Shown piece by piece: positions 48,022 through 58,579 of a stretch of DNA of 64,000 nt. A model generated the notes under the pieces. It saw only the letters and a list, made by a program, of their open reading frames with translations, searched no databases and had not been told where the DNA came from. A program made the translations under genes and the position numbers. The DNA is taken from contig OZ025685.1 in NCBI GenBank assembly GCA_964019335.1, forward strand, positions 498,001 to 562,000. The letters run 5' to 3'. This DNA comes from Diplonema japonicum (Eukaryota; Euglenozoa; Diplonemea; Diplonemida; Diplonemidae). Position 1 is the first letter of the stretch. Each line of letters begins with the position of its first letter.

Positions 48022-49539
48022 ATGAGGTTGCTTTACCTGCCTGTCGACATTTGGCAAGTGTTGCTGTGTTTTCTGGAAGCAAAACATGTGTTAAAACTGG
48101 AGCAAGTGAGCAGGAAGGCCCTTAGTCTTGCTAGAAACATGGACTACTGGCAGAAGCTCAGCGATGCGGTGCTGCGTGAGACTCCTTGGATAGAGAAGGA
48201 CAGGGACAGGTGCATCCTTGCGTTAAAAGTACAGAAGACATTAAGCATGGTGAATAGTGGAACGGCATCAAGCACAGCGTTGCTGCAGTCGAAGATGTTG
48301 ACCGAGATCAAGACCAAGTCAAACCAGAGCCCCATCTGCAAGGCATGCCTGGCTCGCAGTGGTCATGTTGTCTTCTGGACTAAAGGATGTAATGTTCTTC
48401 GCAATCAGCAAACGGTTGGACGCCTGTCACCCACGAACGCTTCCAGGCGCCCGAAGACACCCAACTTCAAGAAGCAGTCTTTCCCTTCTCTCTTGGACCG
48501 CATGTCAAGAAGCGTCAAATCTGATTCATCCGAAACAAGCTGTAAAGCACCAATTTATGGTCCGACCCTTACTTACTTCCACAAGCCGTCAGGCGTACTG
48601 GCCATTGCGTGCGCCGACAAGTCGATATCCCTCCTCGACACAAACAACATCACTGGCGAGCACATGACTGCCGACAAAGAGCTTCGCAGCAAGCCTGGCT
48701 GCGGACACACCTCGCAGATATCGTCTATAACCATGGACACCACCTCAGTGTACACAGGCAGCTTCGACTCTAGCATCAGAGTGTGGGGAAGAGGCAGCGG
48801 CAAGCAGCTCGCCAACCTATCCGGCCACTCAAATTTGGTGACACATTTGCTGGTCGATCCTTTGGACAGCAGAAACGGCTTGCTCGCCAGCAGCTCGCAA
48901 AATGGGGGTACTGGTCTGCCCACCATATTGGTGCACGATGTGGCTGCAAAGAGTTTAGTTAGCAAGATGGTTTTGCCCGCAGGGCTAATGGGAGTTAACT
49001 CACTTGTGCGTGTTGATTCCCACACCGCCAACCACTGCTTCGCTGCGGGGATGAAGAACGAAACGGTAATTTTTGACTCCCGAACAGGGAAGAGTGTGCT
49101 GCAAGTACCTATGGTGAACGGGATGATAAGCTCCATCATTTCGTCGAACGGCTACATCTACGCAGCGGGCGGCGAGTCATCACCTAGCATAGCGAGCCTG
49201 GAGCTGCGCAGCGGGAAGAGGATGTGGATTGTGGAAGATGCACACGAGAGGGTCATCAGCTCGTTAGACATACACCGTGGTTGGGACGGAATGAAAAGTA
49301 CAAAGCACTTGTTTAGTGCATCGAGAGACGGCACGCTACGTGCGTGGGATATCAGCTCCGAGTCCACTACAAGAAGGTGCACACCTCTCACCACCTTTTT
49401 CGCCAACACAAAGAAGGGAGGCATCCACTCCTGCAGGTGGGACGGCTTCCATGTCATTACCGTCCGCAACCACAGTATTGAGGTCCTGGACTTCACGCTG
49501 CGTTCCATGCGGCACAACCGAAAGGTAAGCCTTGTGTAG
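48022..49539 (+). CDS. F-box and WD40-repeat protein
   Basis: The product is at least 505 aa. Residues about 3-45 match an F-box (LPVDIWQVLLCFLE...VSRKALSLARNMDYWQKL). WD40 repeats follow from about residue 175: GHTSQISSITMD...SFDSSIRVW, a second GHSNLVTHL, a central set, and HERVISSLDIH...SASRDGTLRAWD near the end. F-box/WD40 proteins recruit substrates to SCF ubiquitin ligases. The listed stop is reached by reading on from AAG/GTAAGC at 49524. A 42-nt intron (49525-49566) would instead extend the protein by 19 residues to 49626; this is uncertain, so the simple end is given. Confidence 0.75.
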   Translation: MRLLYLPVDIWQVLLCFLEAKHVLKLEQVSRKALSLARNMDYWQKLSDAVLRETPWIEKDRDRCILALKVQKTLSMVNSGTASSTALLQSKMLTEIKTKSNQSPICKACLARSGHVVFWTKGCNVLRNQQTVGRLSPTNASRRPKTPNFKKQSFPSLLDRMSRSVKSDSSETSCKAPIYGPTLTYFHKPSGVLAIACADKSISLLDTNNITGEHMTADKELRSKPGCGHTSQISSITMDTTSVYTGSFDSSIRVWGRGSGKQLANLSGHSNLVTHLLVDPLDSRNGLLASSSQNGGTGLPTILVHDVAAKSLVSKMVLPAGLMGVNSLVRVDSHTANHCFAAGMKNETVIFDSRTGKSVLQVPMVNGMISSIISSNGYIYAAGGESSPSIASLELRSGKRMWIVEDAHERVISSLDIHRGWDGMKSTKHLFSASRDGTLRAWDISSESTTRRCTPLTTFFANTKKGGIHSCRWDGFHVITVRNHSIEVLDFTLRSMRHNRKVSLV

Positions 49540-49566
49540 GCCGCACAGAATCCCTAGCCCTGACAG
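49525..49566 (+). other. Possible 42-nt intron at the end of the F-box/WD40 gene
   Basis: AAG/GTAAGC donor in phase 0 with CCCTGACAG acceptor; an alternative acceptor lies at 49578. The added residues are not clearly WD40-like. A shorter 24-nt version is below the size seen elsewhere. Confidence 0.3.
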
Positions 49567-49783
49567 CGCTCTTTGCAGCGTGTCCTTTTTTCCTCCCCTC
49601 TAATAACACGTTTCGATTTAATTTAGGGCGCATTCGTGTAACTAAGCCCACGCAGTAGCCCGAAGTAGACAAGTTGGTGGAAACACAATACGATTTCTTT
49701 GAGGGCTGTACTTCTTGGCTTGTTACATTTTTTTTGAAGATATAACTTCCCGCTTGCTTAACATTGACACCACAGGTGGGGAT

Positions 49784-51208
49784 ATGACGCTCATCGCTCC
49801 GGACGCTAGGGCGAGTGCTACAATCTACACAAGCGGTCGTGAAGTGCTTGATGATAGTCTCATTAAGTGGAACGTGGCCTCCTCGTCACAAGATGCTGCG
49901 GAGAATGCCCAAAGGCTTGCGAACTTAAGGATGCGCCTTCTGGACCAGGGGCATCACTTACCGTTGTCTCTCATTCAGCAAGAGATCCATGACTTTAATG
50001 AGGACGAGACGCTGTCACACGACAGCCCACCGTCCGGAGAAACGGACGTAGGACACACCATACCGCCTATACGGGTGAGCTTCAAAGAAGTCAGCGTGGG
50101 TGGGGGCACACTTACCTCTGAGAGGTGGTACCCATGTGTCCCTGAAGTAGAGTACTCTAAGCAAGCTGTTGTCATCGACTACACTTCGAAAGGAAAATCA
50201 AAGGACTTGTCGCTTCTTGCTCAAGAATACGAAGCCATCGAGGCCGTGGAAAGCCCGTTAGGCTTTGGTGCTCTCGGTACACCACAACCGTACGTGAGGC
50301 GGTCCCTCACTAGTTTCGACCCTCGGGGGCGAAGGTCCACCAGGACAGGCGTCAATATGCCGACTATGAAAGACACATTGCTGAAGAATGCACCATGGGT
50401 ACCGAAGGAACCGCCTTATGTTCCACCACCACCGCCACCAGAGCCGAGCACTAGCATAGATATGCCGCGGCAGGGGATAGACGGGACGCGGGTAGAGGGC
50501 ATTATCAGTGAGCTGCAACAAAACTCTCGCCTTACGTCTGTTGACCTGTCGTACAACCCAGGGATCGGGGATGCGGGTGTTGTGGCGATCGCTGGAAGCC
50601 TCATGGCGCACAAGGGAATCAGGAGAGTGAAGATGATCGGGTGCTGCATTGGCGACCCTGGTGCGTCGGAGCTTGCAAACTGGTTCCACGAAACACAAGC
50701 GGTAGAGCTAGACCTGAGATGGAACGGGATCTGCAAGGCCGGTTCATACTTGATGAAGAAGAAGCTAGATTACACCTCCACACTCAGCAATCTTAAACTT
50801 TCTGACACAAAAATACAGTTCTTTGTGCAGCGCAAAGACGACGAGAAGCTGGGGTTGCGCGTGAACCAAGCAGCCATGATCGAACAGGTCTTCCCACACA
50901 CACCAGCTGCCAATGCTGAGCGGTACGTGGAGGAGGAGGAAGAAGAGGAAGAGGAAGAGGTAGAGGAGCAAGAAGCTCGCGAAACAGCACTGATACCTGG
51001 CATGGTCATCTGCGCTGTCAACAACAAGCGTACAGTTACCGATCGGGATGTCCTGACAGCGGTGGATAAGGCAGATGATGAGATCATCATAACAGTGAGG
51101 TCGAACAGAGTGCCTAGGAAGATCTTGCGGAGAATAGGAAAGAAGTTGGAAAACAATGAGGTAGATGAAGAAGAGGAGGAAGAGGAAGAGGAGCAGCCTG
51201 AGCAGTAG
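49784..51208 (+). CDS. LRR and PDZ-domain protein with acidic inserts
   Basis: The product is 474 aa. The middle holds two to three leucine-rich repeats of ribonuclease-inhibitor type (LTSVDLSYNPGIGDAGVVAIA, then IRRVKMIGCCIGDPGASELA, then AVELDLRWNGI; about 256-335). A Pro-rich stretch (PPPPPPEP) precedes them. A PDZ-like domain (about 350-455) carries a Glu run and an EEVEEQE insertion between its first and later strands, and the protein ends in another Glu run. The role is a cytoplasmic scaffold by inference. ATG 49784 was chosen because CACCACAG precedes it; the longer frame starts at TTG. Confidence 0.7.
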   Translation: MTLIAPDARASATIYTSGREVLDDSLIKWNVASSSQDAAENAQRLANLRMRLLDQGHHLPLSLIQQEIHDFNEDETLSHDSPPSGETDVGHTIPPIRVSFKEVSVGGGTLTSERWYPCVPEVEYSKQAVVIDYTSKGKSKDLSLLAQEYEAIEAVESPLGFGALGTPQPYVRRSLTSFDPRGRRSTRTGVNMPTMKDTLLKNAPWVPKEPPYVPPPPPPEPSTSIDMPRQGIDGTRVEGIISELQQNSRLTSVDLSYNPGIGDAGVVAIAGSLMAHKGIRRVKMIGCCIGDPGASELANWFHETQAVELDLRWNGICKAGSYLMKKKLDYTSTLSNLKLSDTKIQFFVQRKDDEKLGLRVNQAAMIEQVFPHTPAANAERYVEEEEEEEEEEVEEQEARETALIPGMVICAVNNKRTVTDRDVLTAVDKADDEIIITVRSNRVPRKILRRIGKKLENNEVDEEEEEEEEEQPEQ

Positions 51209-51293
51209 ATTGTTATTAGTATTTTTATCTTAGAAATGTTATTGTTATTGTTATAATTATGGTGCTGATTTTGTAACTTTCATGCAGTGACAT

Positions 51294-54200
51294 ATGAAAA
51301 CATGGGTACTGCTGGCTGCAATAACTGCCGTCAGCGGCACGGAAACTATTGCCTTTAGCAACAACGTGCTGTCAAACAGCGGGCAAGGCTTCGCAACGGT
51401 GAATATACCACTTCCAGAAATACAGATTGAACTTCGTGACCAACAAGGTGTGCGGGCAACGGGCCATGGGAGTGTCAGGGTAGAGGCGGAGTCTGTCCCT
51501 GCAAGCACTCTTGTTGGGAACGTGGTGGAGGTAGTGAATGGTTTAGCGAGGTTCACGTCCCTCATGTTCACGGAGCAGGTGTCGCTCCCCGTGCTTAGAT
51601 TCAAGGCTGTCACTTCCCTGCCGTATTCTGTGAATGGCTTTACGATAACTACAGGCACCATCGTGTTGTCGCCCACTTTGCAACCGGCATATGGACTGCG
51701 TTTCCTCGTACCTCCCCCCACTACGGTGCAGCATGGTGCTCCTTTCAGTGTCCAGATTGAAGCTGTCAACTCTGCCCACCAGCCGGATGTCACTGTGACA
51801 GGCGGCACTGTGGTTGCCACTTCAACTCAAACCTTGACTGGGACCACTTCTACCTTCGTGTCTGGTATCTCATCCTTCAATAGCCTGGCAGTGACACAGT
51901 ACACGCAGCAGCCTGTCCGCATCACGTTCACCATCCAGAACCCGGCAAATCCTCGTATACATTTGGAGACACTGGTACACGAGCTTACGTTGACAGTCAG
52001 CCCAATGCATAGCTTGGTGTTCGACACCAGCGGCAGCTGGAAGGCAGAGGGTGAAGTGGTTCCCATTAGGCACGACACTGTGACCCAGCCGCCAGCAGTC
52101 GTCAGAATGCTGGATTCTGCAGGGCAGCTCAGTGACGTGGAGGGCACTGTGACAGTGACAAGTAACTCCGGAACAGGGTTGCCTTTGCAGGTGTTTGGCG
52201 GCTCCGAAGCGCTGTCGAACGGGAGGGCGACTTTTTCGTCACTCAAGGTGACCACATACTACGAAGGGCTTCAAGAAGCACAATTCACCTTCACGCTCGG
52301 CACTTTAGGGCCACTGAAAACAGGTCTTAACCCTCTCACAATGGGTGCTTTCTCGTTGCGTTTCCTTCCATCGAATCAAATCTTCAATGCCGAAGGTACA
52401 ACAGCATCTGTAACACAGGGAGCTGCCCTTGCACCATTCACGGTGCAGCTGCTGGATAGCAACGGGAATGTAGACGCAACAGCTACAGATATACAGATTG
52501 ACGCGCTGTTGAACGACAGCAGCGTTGTTGGCACCGTACCTGTAGTGGGCGGATCTGCTTCCTTCTCTGCCTTGAACTTGGGTGCTGTCTCAGGGCCGGT
52601 CTTCCTCACCTTTAAGGCACGGTCACTGTCTTCAACCCTGTTGGTGGTATCGCGTGACATGAAGCTGAAAACGGGCACAGTGACAGTGCACCCGTTGGGC
52701 AACCGCATAGCTTTCGGAGGGTTTTCAACAGGGTCTCATGTAACGCAAGAAGGGCAAACCTTCACGGTGAACCAGAATGGTGTCATCCCGGATATTAAAG
52801 TACTTCTCTATGACGGAAGCGGCAACGTAGACACTACAACGAGCGCAACTGTAGTAGTAAGTAGCACTGTTGGGGCGCTGCAATCACCGTCAGGAGGAAC
52901 CCAGGTTCAATTCAACAACGGCGTTGCCACTTTCACGGGTCTATCCTTTGCAAATGTCCCGACAGAGGCTAAGCTGGTCTTCACGCTGACGACGACTGGC
53001 CTCCCCGCCACTGGCACCTCTATATCCACTGGGATCATCACTGTAAGAGGGCAGCCACATCACTTGGAACGTTATTTGCCATATCCAACTGGTGCCGTTC
53101 TAGGTGTGCCGACGGAGCTGCAAATTGCTGTTGTCGATGAAAATGGCACGCCTGTCGACAGCACTGCCTTCTCTGCACCTACTTTGTCGCTGAGTGGCAG
53201 TGGGGTCACTCCAGGCACGTGGCCTACGGGAATGATCACTCCAATCAGGTTCACATTGGGCCCTCCTCTTATTACTGGTGACACGGCCAGACTGACTGTG
53301 ACACCGACGCTTGCAGGTACCACCTTTACGCCACCCACACTTGAGATACTGTTGTCGGTGAGCAACGTCACCAACGAAGTGGACCACGCAAGCTTCATCG
53401 ACCCTTACTCCGTTCCGACAGTTGTGAAGTTGAGAGAAAAGCAATCTGTCAGGGTGGCTATGCTAGATGCTGCCTCATCGCCTGCTGTTGACGGCGATGC
53501 TGCTTATGTTGTCGTGTCGGAAGCCTCTGGGCCCGCCAACGGCGTGGTCATGCTGCCATATGACAGAATGGTGGGCGGCATCCAGACCGTAGAGTTCGAG
53601 TTCAGGGGCACTGTGAGAGACACGACAGCTACCTTCAGCACTAATCTACCAGGGTCCACCATACTCGATATCACGAGAGCCTACCGCTTGCTTCCAGGCC
53701 CCGCGTCTCGCATTGAGATAACAAGCATTACGAACCAGCTGCCTGTCACGTCATCCAACCCAACCGTTGCCATGGGGAGCACTGTGGACATCAATTACAA
53801 CATTTTGGACTTAGACGGTAACAAAGTGACAGAAACACATACCGTTTCCGGAGCGGGTGACAGTGTCAGTCAGGTGCGGGCACAACCGGCTGTCGGCGGC
53901 GAGGGTTCAGTAAGCTTGAGGTTTGAGGGACAGGTTGACAGTGAGAGAAAGGTGATCCTGAGCATTAGTACTCCAAGCATACAAACGGAGCAGCTCTTCA
54001 ATGTTGTTGCAGGGAAGGCGCACCATATTTCTGTCGATGTGCCGACTGAGGTTGTTTCAGGAGCGACTGTGTCAGCATTGGTAACGGTTCTAGACGAATT
54101 TAACAACTTGGCAAGAGATGCAGATACTACAGGCATCCTCGTTGCAGCCCAGCAGCACACTGTTCAAATTGCATCACCTGCAAGCCTCACTTCTCCGTCT

Positions 54201-57200
54201 GTGTTAACCGTCCGTTTAGCGCTATCAGGGGCTCCTGGCGTGGCGAGTGTAGTTTTCACACCGATGCTTGCGGGCGTCACTTTCAGCCCCTCAACCGTCT
54301 CCACGGACATCACTGTGCTTGTGCTGCAACACGGCATCAAGTTCGACGAGGTTTTCGGCCCAGTCCGTGAACAAGGGATGGCATTCACAGCCACCGTCGG
54401 TGAGGCCATCTCACCCCCTATCACTGTCAACGTGCTAGACTCTGCAGGTTCTTTGGACACCTCGTCAAGCAAAGTACTCATTAGGGCATCCGTTGCAGGT
54501 GCTCCTGAGCAGGTCCTTGCGAATACCGATGCTTCAGTGGTGAACGGACGAGCAGTTTTCAGCTCTTTGATGTTCACAAAGTCGACTGTCGCGTCGCCTC
54601 AGATCACCTTCACAGCGATTCAAGACCCGCCTGCGCAAGCAGTTGCTCCTCTTGCTGCAGGCAAGACGCTCCTCACAGGGACTGTAGCACTTATCCACAA
54701 AGCACATGATTTAAAGTTCCAGAGCACCGGTTCTGTGTTTGCCTATGCAGGACAGACTCTGTCAGGCATACAGTATGTGCCGTTAGGGAAGATTGTTGTG
54801 GTTGTAGTAGACAGTGAGGGTGCGGTGGACACCACTGTGGGCGGAGATGGGATCACCGCTATCGCAACGCCATCGCAGGGGACTGTGACGGGTAATACGG
54901 TGCCTGTTGTCATGGGCGTTGCGGTATTCGAGCGACTTGCCTTCGCAACAACTCCAGTAGAACCTGTCCTTACTTTTAGGATACAAGGGCTTGCTGCGTC
55001 TCTCTCTGTTAGCGGGAAAACTCTCTTAACAGGCGTCATCAGCATCCTCAGGGCACCCAGGTCGGTCAATGTCACTGTCGACTCTCTAGTACCAAGCACC
55101 TACAGCCCTGGCTACCTCGTACTCGGTGAGAGCAACACAGTACCTGTCGACGTACTGAACGACCAGAATACCCCTGCAGCTATTCCAGGTGACATGACTG
55201 TGCATGCCTCTTCAAGCCTTGCCATGGTGTCATCAGATCCTGTGCAGAGTGGGTCGCGCTTCAATGTACATCTAAAGCCCTTCAGCTTAGGTACGGCCAA
55301 TGTAGTGTTCACCCCTTCAGCTTCGTTCATCCAATTCAATCCTGCGGCACTAGTTAAGGAGTACAGCATATGCGCAGGGGGTGTCGCAAGTGTTGTGTTT
55401 GATGAGAACACGCCTTCTGAGTTGGAGCAAGGGACAAGTACCGCTATCACCCTGCACGCGGTGGACAACGGGGGCAACAGACTGTCGTCAACCTGGTCTC
55501 AGGGTTGCCGCGAGGCGTACAGATCGCTGGGTCTAGCTCCGCCTTACGCCACTGACATTGCATCGACAGCAGCCGGAACAGGGCTACGCATGGGCGATGC
55601 TACATCTCAGAATACAAATGGCACTATTACTGTCTCGCTTTTTGCAGAGCAAGTACTCTCCGAGACGCTGGCAACGTTTAGTTTCAATGGCGCACCCTCT
55701 TCTGTGACAGACCTCACACGCTCCTTCAGCATTGTGCAAGCAGTGCCTACAAAGCTCGGAGTAGACCCTGCGCAGGGAGAGGTTGAATCGGGCGCCAGTA
55801 TACAGTACCGTGTAGAAGTACAGAGCAAAAGTGGACAACTCATATCATCTGCAGATGATACCCAGGTTGTTGTGACGGGTGAAGGTACGAGATTGCAGAA
55901 CCAAGAAGCTCTCTCTGGAGGGGCTGCTACGTTTACGGTGACGGTCACAGGTCCACCGAGGGCGCTGACTATTACGTTCACTCCAACGAAGACTGGGATC
56001 ACTTTTTCTCCTTCCAGTACCACAACGTCCGTAAACGTGAACTATGCACCTCACGACGAAGGGGTGTTTCACACGCAAATGTACCAGATATTCCCAAACG
56101 CGCCTTTCGCATCTACTACAGAGTTCCAAAGAGCTCTTGCTGCAAGGTTGACCACGCTGAGCGCAGGTCCTCAGTATTGCCCTGTAAACGAAGTCTGCAG
56201 AGAACTGCAAGAAGCTAATGTCAGAGTAATCCCTCAAGAGCAATGGCCTGTCCCCCCTGTAGGCAATGCTACAGCACCAAACAACCTACCAAGTGCGAGG
56301 GGGTACGTTGTGCAGCTCGTAAACGTTGAGGAAACACAAGTGTCTCGCATAGAAGCGGCCCTTGCTAATGCTCATTTGCCCGCCCTCAATCAGTTCCCTT
56401 CACTGCAGCACAGCTCAGAGCCTGTTAAGTTCCTTGGCTACAACGTTCTGGACACGCCCCTCGGTGTGCCTTGCACGTCGCTTCAGAATGAGACGGCATG
56501 TCTTGCCAACCGATGTAAGTGGGACGCAGCATCAGTAGCATGCACCCAGAACTGCTCCGTGGCCACCACTGCACCAGCGTGCTCTCTTCTTTCGGCTTGT
56601 TCTTGGAATAAGATGAACAACATTTGCAGCGAGAGCCGCGACCCAGATGGAGGGTTTTTCGATGACCCTTTTGGGCAGGACTGGTGGATCTTGCTGCTCA
56701 TTGGTGCGCTTCTATTGATGCTGTGTTGTGCATGTGCACTTTGCTATAGAATGATGTTCAACAAGCCTGAGGAGCGGGACAGTGGTAAGCAGGATCCTGT
56801 GCAAGAGGAGCCGCAAAGGATGCATCGGGTGGACAGTGTTGTTGTGGTGCCACAGGAGGACTACAGTTACCCTGTCAAGCAGAACCCACTGTATGTATTT
56901 GACGACACCGCCCCACCTCAGCGTGGGGTGTCATTTAGCGAACCACCACCGCCGCCGCCGCGACAGCTCACCGAGAGGGAGAAGCTTGAGGCAGCCCTGA
57001 AGAAGGTCGACGGCATGATTACATACATCGATGAGAAGGAGGCAACACGATACCCACCGGGGCGCGGGCACGTTGAAAGGAACTCGTACACAGTGCACGA
57101 ACCATACGAACAGGCATCTTTCTCACCCCAACCTGCTCCGAGCGGGACTCCTGACGACCACGAGCCGCAACCGTCACAGCGGCAACCCGAGAAGATGCCG

Positions 57201-57383
57201 CGGTCACAGCAGTACCGAATGCCGGAACCAGAGATGCGTTTTTTAGAAAGCCCAGTACGTACGGCCAGCCGTTTAAGAGTAGCCCCATCGAACAGCCCCC
57301 CACCCGACGCAGTTAGTGCAACTGGTTCGGCACTTACGGTGGACGGTGATGGCAACGTTGTGGAGAGAAATAAGTTCACTTAG
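51294..57383 (+). CDS. Giant type I surface protein with Ig-like repeats
   Basis: The 2029-aa protein has a signal peptide (residues 1-16). About thirteen repeats of 110-170 residues follow, each with a xxVxxLDSxGxxD start and a GxAxFxxLxF end, resembling bacterial-type Ig/invasin beta domains. A Cys-rich module (about 1721-1783, with paired C-x6-C, like a PSI fold) precedes a single transmembrane helix (WWILLLIGALLLMLCCACALCY, about 1799-1820). The cytosolic tail is about 210 residues, with PPPPPP and Arg-rich parts. This is a long extracellular stalk for adhesion or coat formation; the partner is unknown. ATG 51294 follows CATGCAG. A secreted glycosidase gene follows 71 nt later. Confidence 0.75.
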   Translation: MKTWVLLAAITAVSGTETIAFSNNVLSNSGQGFATVNIPLPEIQIELRDQQGVRATGHGSVRVEAESVPASTLVGNVVEVVNGLARFTSLMFTEQVSLPVLRFKAVTSLPYSVNGFTITTGTIVLSPTLQPAYGLRFLVPPPTTVQHGAPFSVQIEAVNSAHQPDVTVTGGTVVATSTQTLTGTTSTFVSGISSFNSLAVTQYTQQPVRITFTIQNPANPRIHLETLVHELTLTVSPMHSLVFDTSGSWKAEGEVVPIRHDTVTQPPAVVRMLDSAGQLSDVEGTVTVTSNSGTGLPLQVFGGSEALSNGRATFSSLKVTTYYEGLQEAQFTFTLGTLGPLKTGLNPLTMGAFSLRFLPSNQIFNAEGTTASVTQGAALAPFTVQLLDSNGNVDATATDIQIDALLNDSSVVGTVPVVGGSASFSALNLGAVSGPVFLTFKARSLSSTLLVVSRDMKLKTGTVTVHPLGNRIAFGGFSTGSHVTQEGQTFTVNQNGVIPDIKVLLYDGSGNVDTTTSATVVVSSTVGALQSPSGGTQVQFNNGVATFTGLSFANVPTEAKLVFTLTTTGLPATGTSISTGIITVRGQPHHLERYLPYPTGAVLGVPTELQIAVVDENGTPVDSTAFSAPTLSLSGSGVTPGTWPTGMITPIRFTLGPPLITGDTARLTVTPTLAGTTFTPPTLEILLSVSNVTNEVDHASFIDPYSVPTVVKLREKQSVRVAMLDAASSPAVDGDAAYVVVSEASGPANGVVMLPYDRMVGGIQTVEFEFRGTVRDTTATFSTNLPGSTILDITRAYRLLPGPASRIEITSITNQLPVTSSNPTVAMGSTVDINYNILDLDGNKVTETHTVSGAGDSVSQVRAQPAVGGEGSVSLRFEGQVDSERKVILSISTPSIQTEQLFNVVAGKAHHISVDVPTEVVSGATVSALVTVLDEFNNLARDADTTGILVAAQQHTVQIASPASLTSPSVLTVRLALSGAPGVASVVFTPMLAGVTFSPSTVSTDITVLVLQHGIKFDEVFGPVREQGMAFTATVGEAISPPITVNVLDSAGSLDTSSSKVLIRASVAGAPEQVLANTDASVVNGRAVFSSLMFTKSTVASPQITFTAIQDPPAQAVAPLAAGKTLLTGTVALIHKAHDLKFQSTGSVFAYAGQTLSGIQYVPLGKIVVVVVDSEGAVDTTVGGDGITAIATPSQGTVTGNTVPVVMGVAVFERLAFATTPVEPVLTFRIQGLAASLSVSGKTLLTGVISILRAPRSVNVTVDSLVPSTYSPGYLVLGESNTVPVDVLNDQNTPAAIPGDMTVHASSSLAMVSSDPVQSGSRFNVHLKPFSLGTANVVFTPSASFIQFNPAALVKEYSICAGGVASVVFDENTPSELEQGTSTAITLHAVDNGGNRLSSTWSQGCREAYRSLGLAPPYATDIASTAAGTGLRMGDATSQNTNGTITVSLFAEQVLSETLATFSFNGAPSSVTDLTRSFSIVQAVPTKLGVDPAQGEVESGASIQYRVEVQSKSGQLISSADDTQVVVTGEGTRLQNQEALSGGAATFTVTVTGPPRALTITFTPTKTGITFSPSSTTTSVNVNYAPHDEGVFHTQMYQIFPNAPFASTTEFQRALAARLTTLSAGPQYCPVNEVCRELQEANVRVIPQEQWPVPPVGNATAPNNLPSARGYVVQLVNVEETQVSRIEAALANAHLPALNQFPSLQHSSEPVKFLGYNVLDTPLGVPCTSLQNETACLANRCKWDAASVACTQNCSVATTAPACSLLSACSWNKMNNICSESRDPDGGFFDDPFGQDWWILLLIGALLLMLCCACALCYRMMFNKPEERDSGKQDPVQEEPQRMHRVDSVVVVPQEDYSYPVKQNPLYVFDDTAPPQRGVSFSEPPPPPPRQLTEREKLEAALKKVDGMITYIDEKEATRYPPGRGHVERNSYTVHEPYEQASFSPQPAPSGTPDDHEPQPSQRQPEKMPRSQQYRMPEPEMRFLESPVRTASRLRVAPSNSPPPDAVSATGSALTVDGDGNVVERNKFT

Positions 57384-57453
57384 TAGTATTAGATTATTGT
57401 AGACTATTGTTGTTTAAACCGCACCTTGCTATTTTGCTATATCTCCAGGTAAC

Positions 57454-58464
57454 ATGCGTTTGTTTTACGTATTCACCGCACTACTTACAGCTGCCTCAGC
57501 AGCCTACCCAAAAGGAGCTTCCATTGACAATGCAGTGTGGAATGATGTGAACGGAAACTTTATCCACGCGCACGGCGGGCAGATAGTAGAGCACAACAAC
57601 ACCTTCTACCTCATCGGAACCACCCAGAAAAAAGGTTCGGCATCACTGAGTGAGGGCATCAACTGCTACTCGTCGCCTAACATGGTGAGCTGGACCTTCG
57701 AGAGGGAGATCTTCCACAACACGTCGATCGTGAGCCATGGTTCACCTCCGTGGAGGATCGAACGACCGAAGGTCGTGGTGAATGAGAAGTACAATAATTT
57801 CGTGATGTGGTTCCACTTAGACACCTCGTCCTTCGGCATACAGTCGGTGGGCGTTGCCAAGTCAAGCAGCATCTGCGGTGACTATGAGTGGGTGGGGGGC
57901 TTCCAACCCGACAACCTAGCGTCATACGACATGGGATTGTACCAGGAAGGGCCCGAGGCGTTTCTTGTGCGCAGTGTTGAGAACAAGTTCGCAGGCATCT
58001 CGCAACTGACGGACGACTACTTGAACACCACAGGGCTCACAAGCAAAGGTCCCAAGATGGAGGGTGTTACTATTTTCAAGCTGGATACGTACTACCTTCT
58101 GGGTTCGCACCTCAGCGGGTGGGCGCCTAACCCAGCACAGCTGTGCACAACAAAAGCAACCGAACCCGCATTGCTTAAAGATGCTGTGTGGGACAACATC
58201 AATAACGACCAGTGTCCCAACCCTACAGGTAGTGGGAACACGTACAAGTCGCAGTCTACCTTCGTTCTGCGCCTTGAGGACGCCGTAAACAAGAAATACT
58301 CATATGTGTTCATGGCAGACATTTGGGACGCCCCTAATGTGAACACAGGTGCCACCTATTTGTGGCTCCCCATCGTCTTCAACTCGACTCATCCCGAAGC
58401 CTTCCCCCATATACCTTACATGGAGCAGTGGCGCATCGGTGACTTCGAGGTCGATATGCCATAG
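57454..58464 (+). CDS. Secreted GH43-like glycosidase
   Basis: The product is 336 aa. A signal peptide (1-17) is followed by a five-bladed-propeller-type sequence: HAHGGQIV near residue 36, YLIG, INCYSSPNMVSWTFE, then ERPKVVV and EGPEAF. The HAHGG and ERPKV motifs match the exo-beta-1,3-galactanase (GH43 subfamily 24) branch, in which the Glu of ERPKV is thought to be the acid. The substrate would be galactan or arabinogalactan side chains. Several N-glycosylation sites (N-x-T) are present. It follows the giant surface protein by 71 nt, with TCTCCAG before the ATG. Confidence 0.72.
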   Translation: MRLFYVFTALLTAASAAYPKGASIDNAVWNDVNGNFIHAHGGQIVEHNNTFYLIGTTQKKGSASLSEGINCYSSPNMVSWTFEREIFHNTSIVSHGSPPWRIERPKVVVNEKYNNFVMWFHLDTSSFGIQSVGVAKSSSICGDYEWVGGFQPDNLASYDMGLYQEGPEAFLVRSVENKFAGISQLTDDYLNTTGLTSKGPKMEGVTIFKLDTYYLLGSHLSGWAPNPAQLCTTKATEPALLKDAVWDNINNDQCPNPTGSGNTYKSQSTFVLRLEDAVNKKYSYVFMADIWDAPNVNTGATYLWLPIVFNSTHPEAFPHIPYMEQWRIGDFEVDMP

Positions 58465-58579
58465 CAAACCTTCCGGCAGGGATCTAGTTCCCACAACGTT
58501 TCGATTGCGTACTATATTCAAGTAACCAATTCTTCTGACAACACTTACATTATTTTCCAGACATCACAGACTAAGTAAA

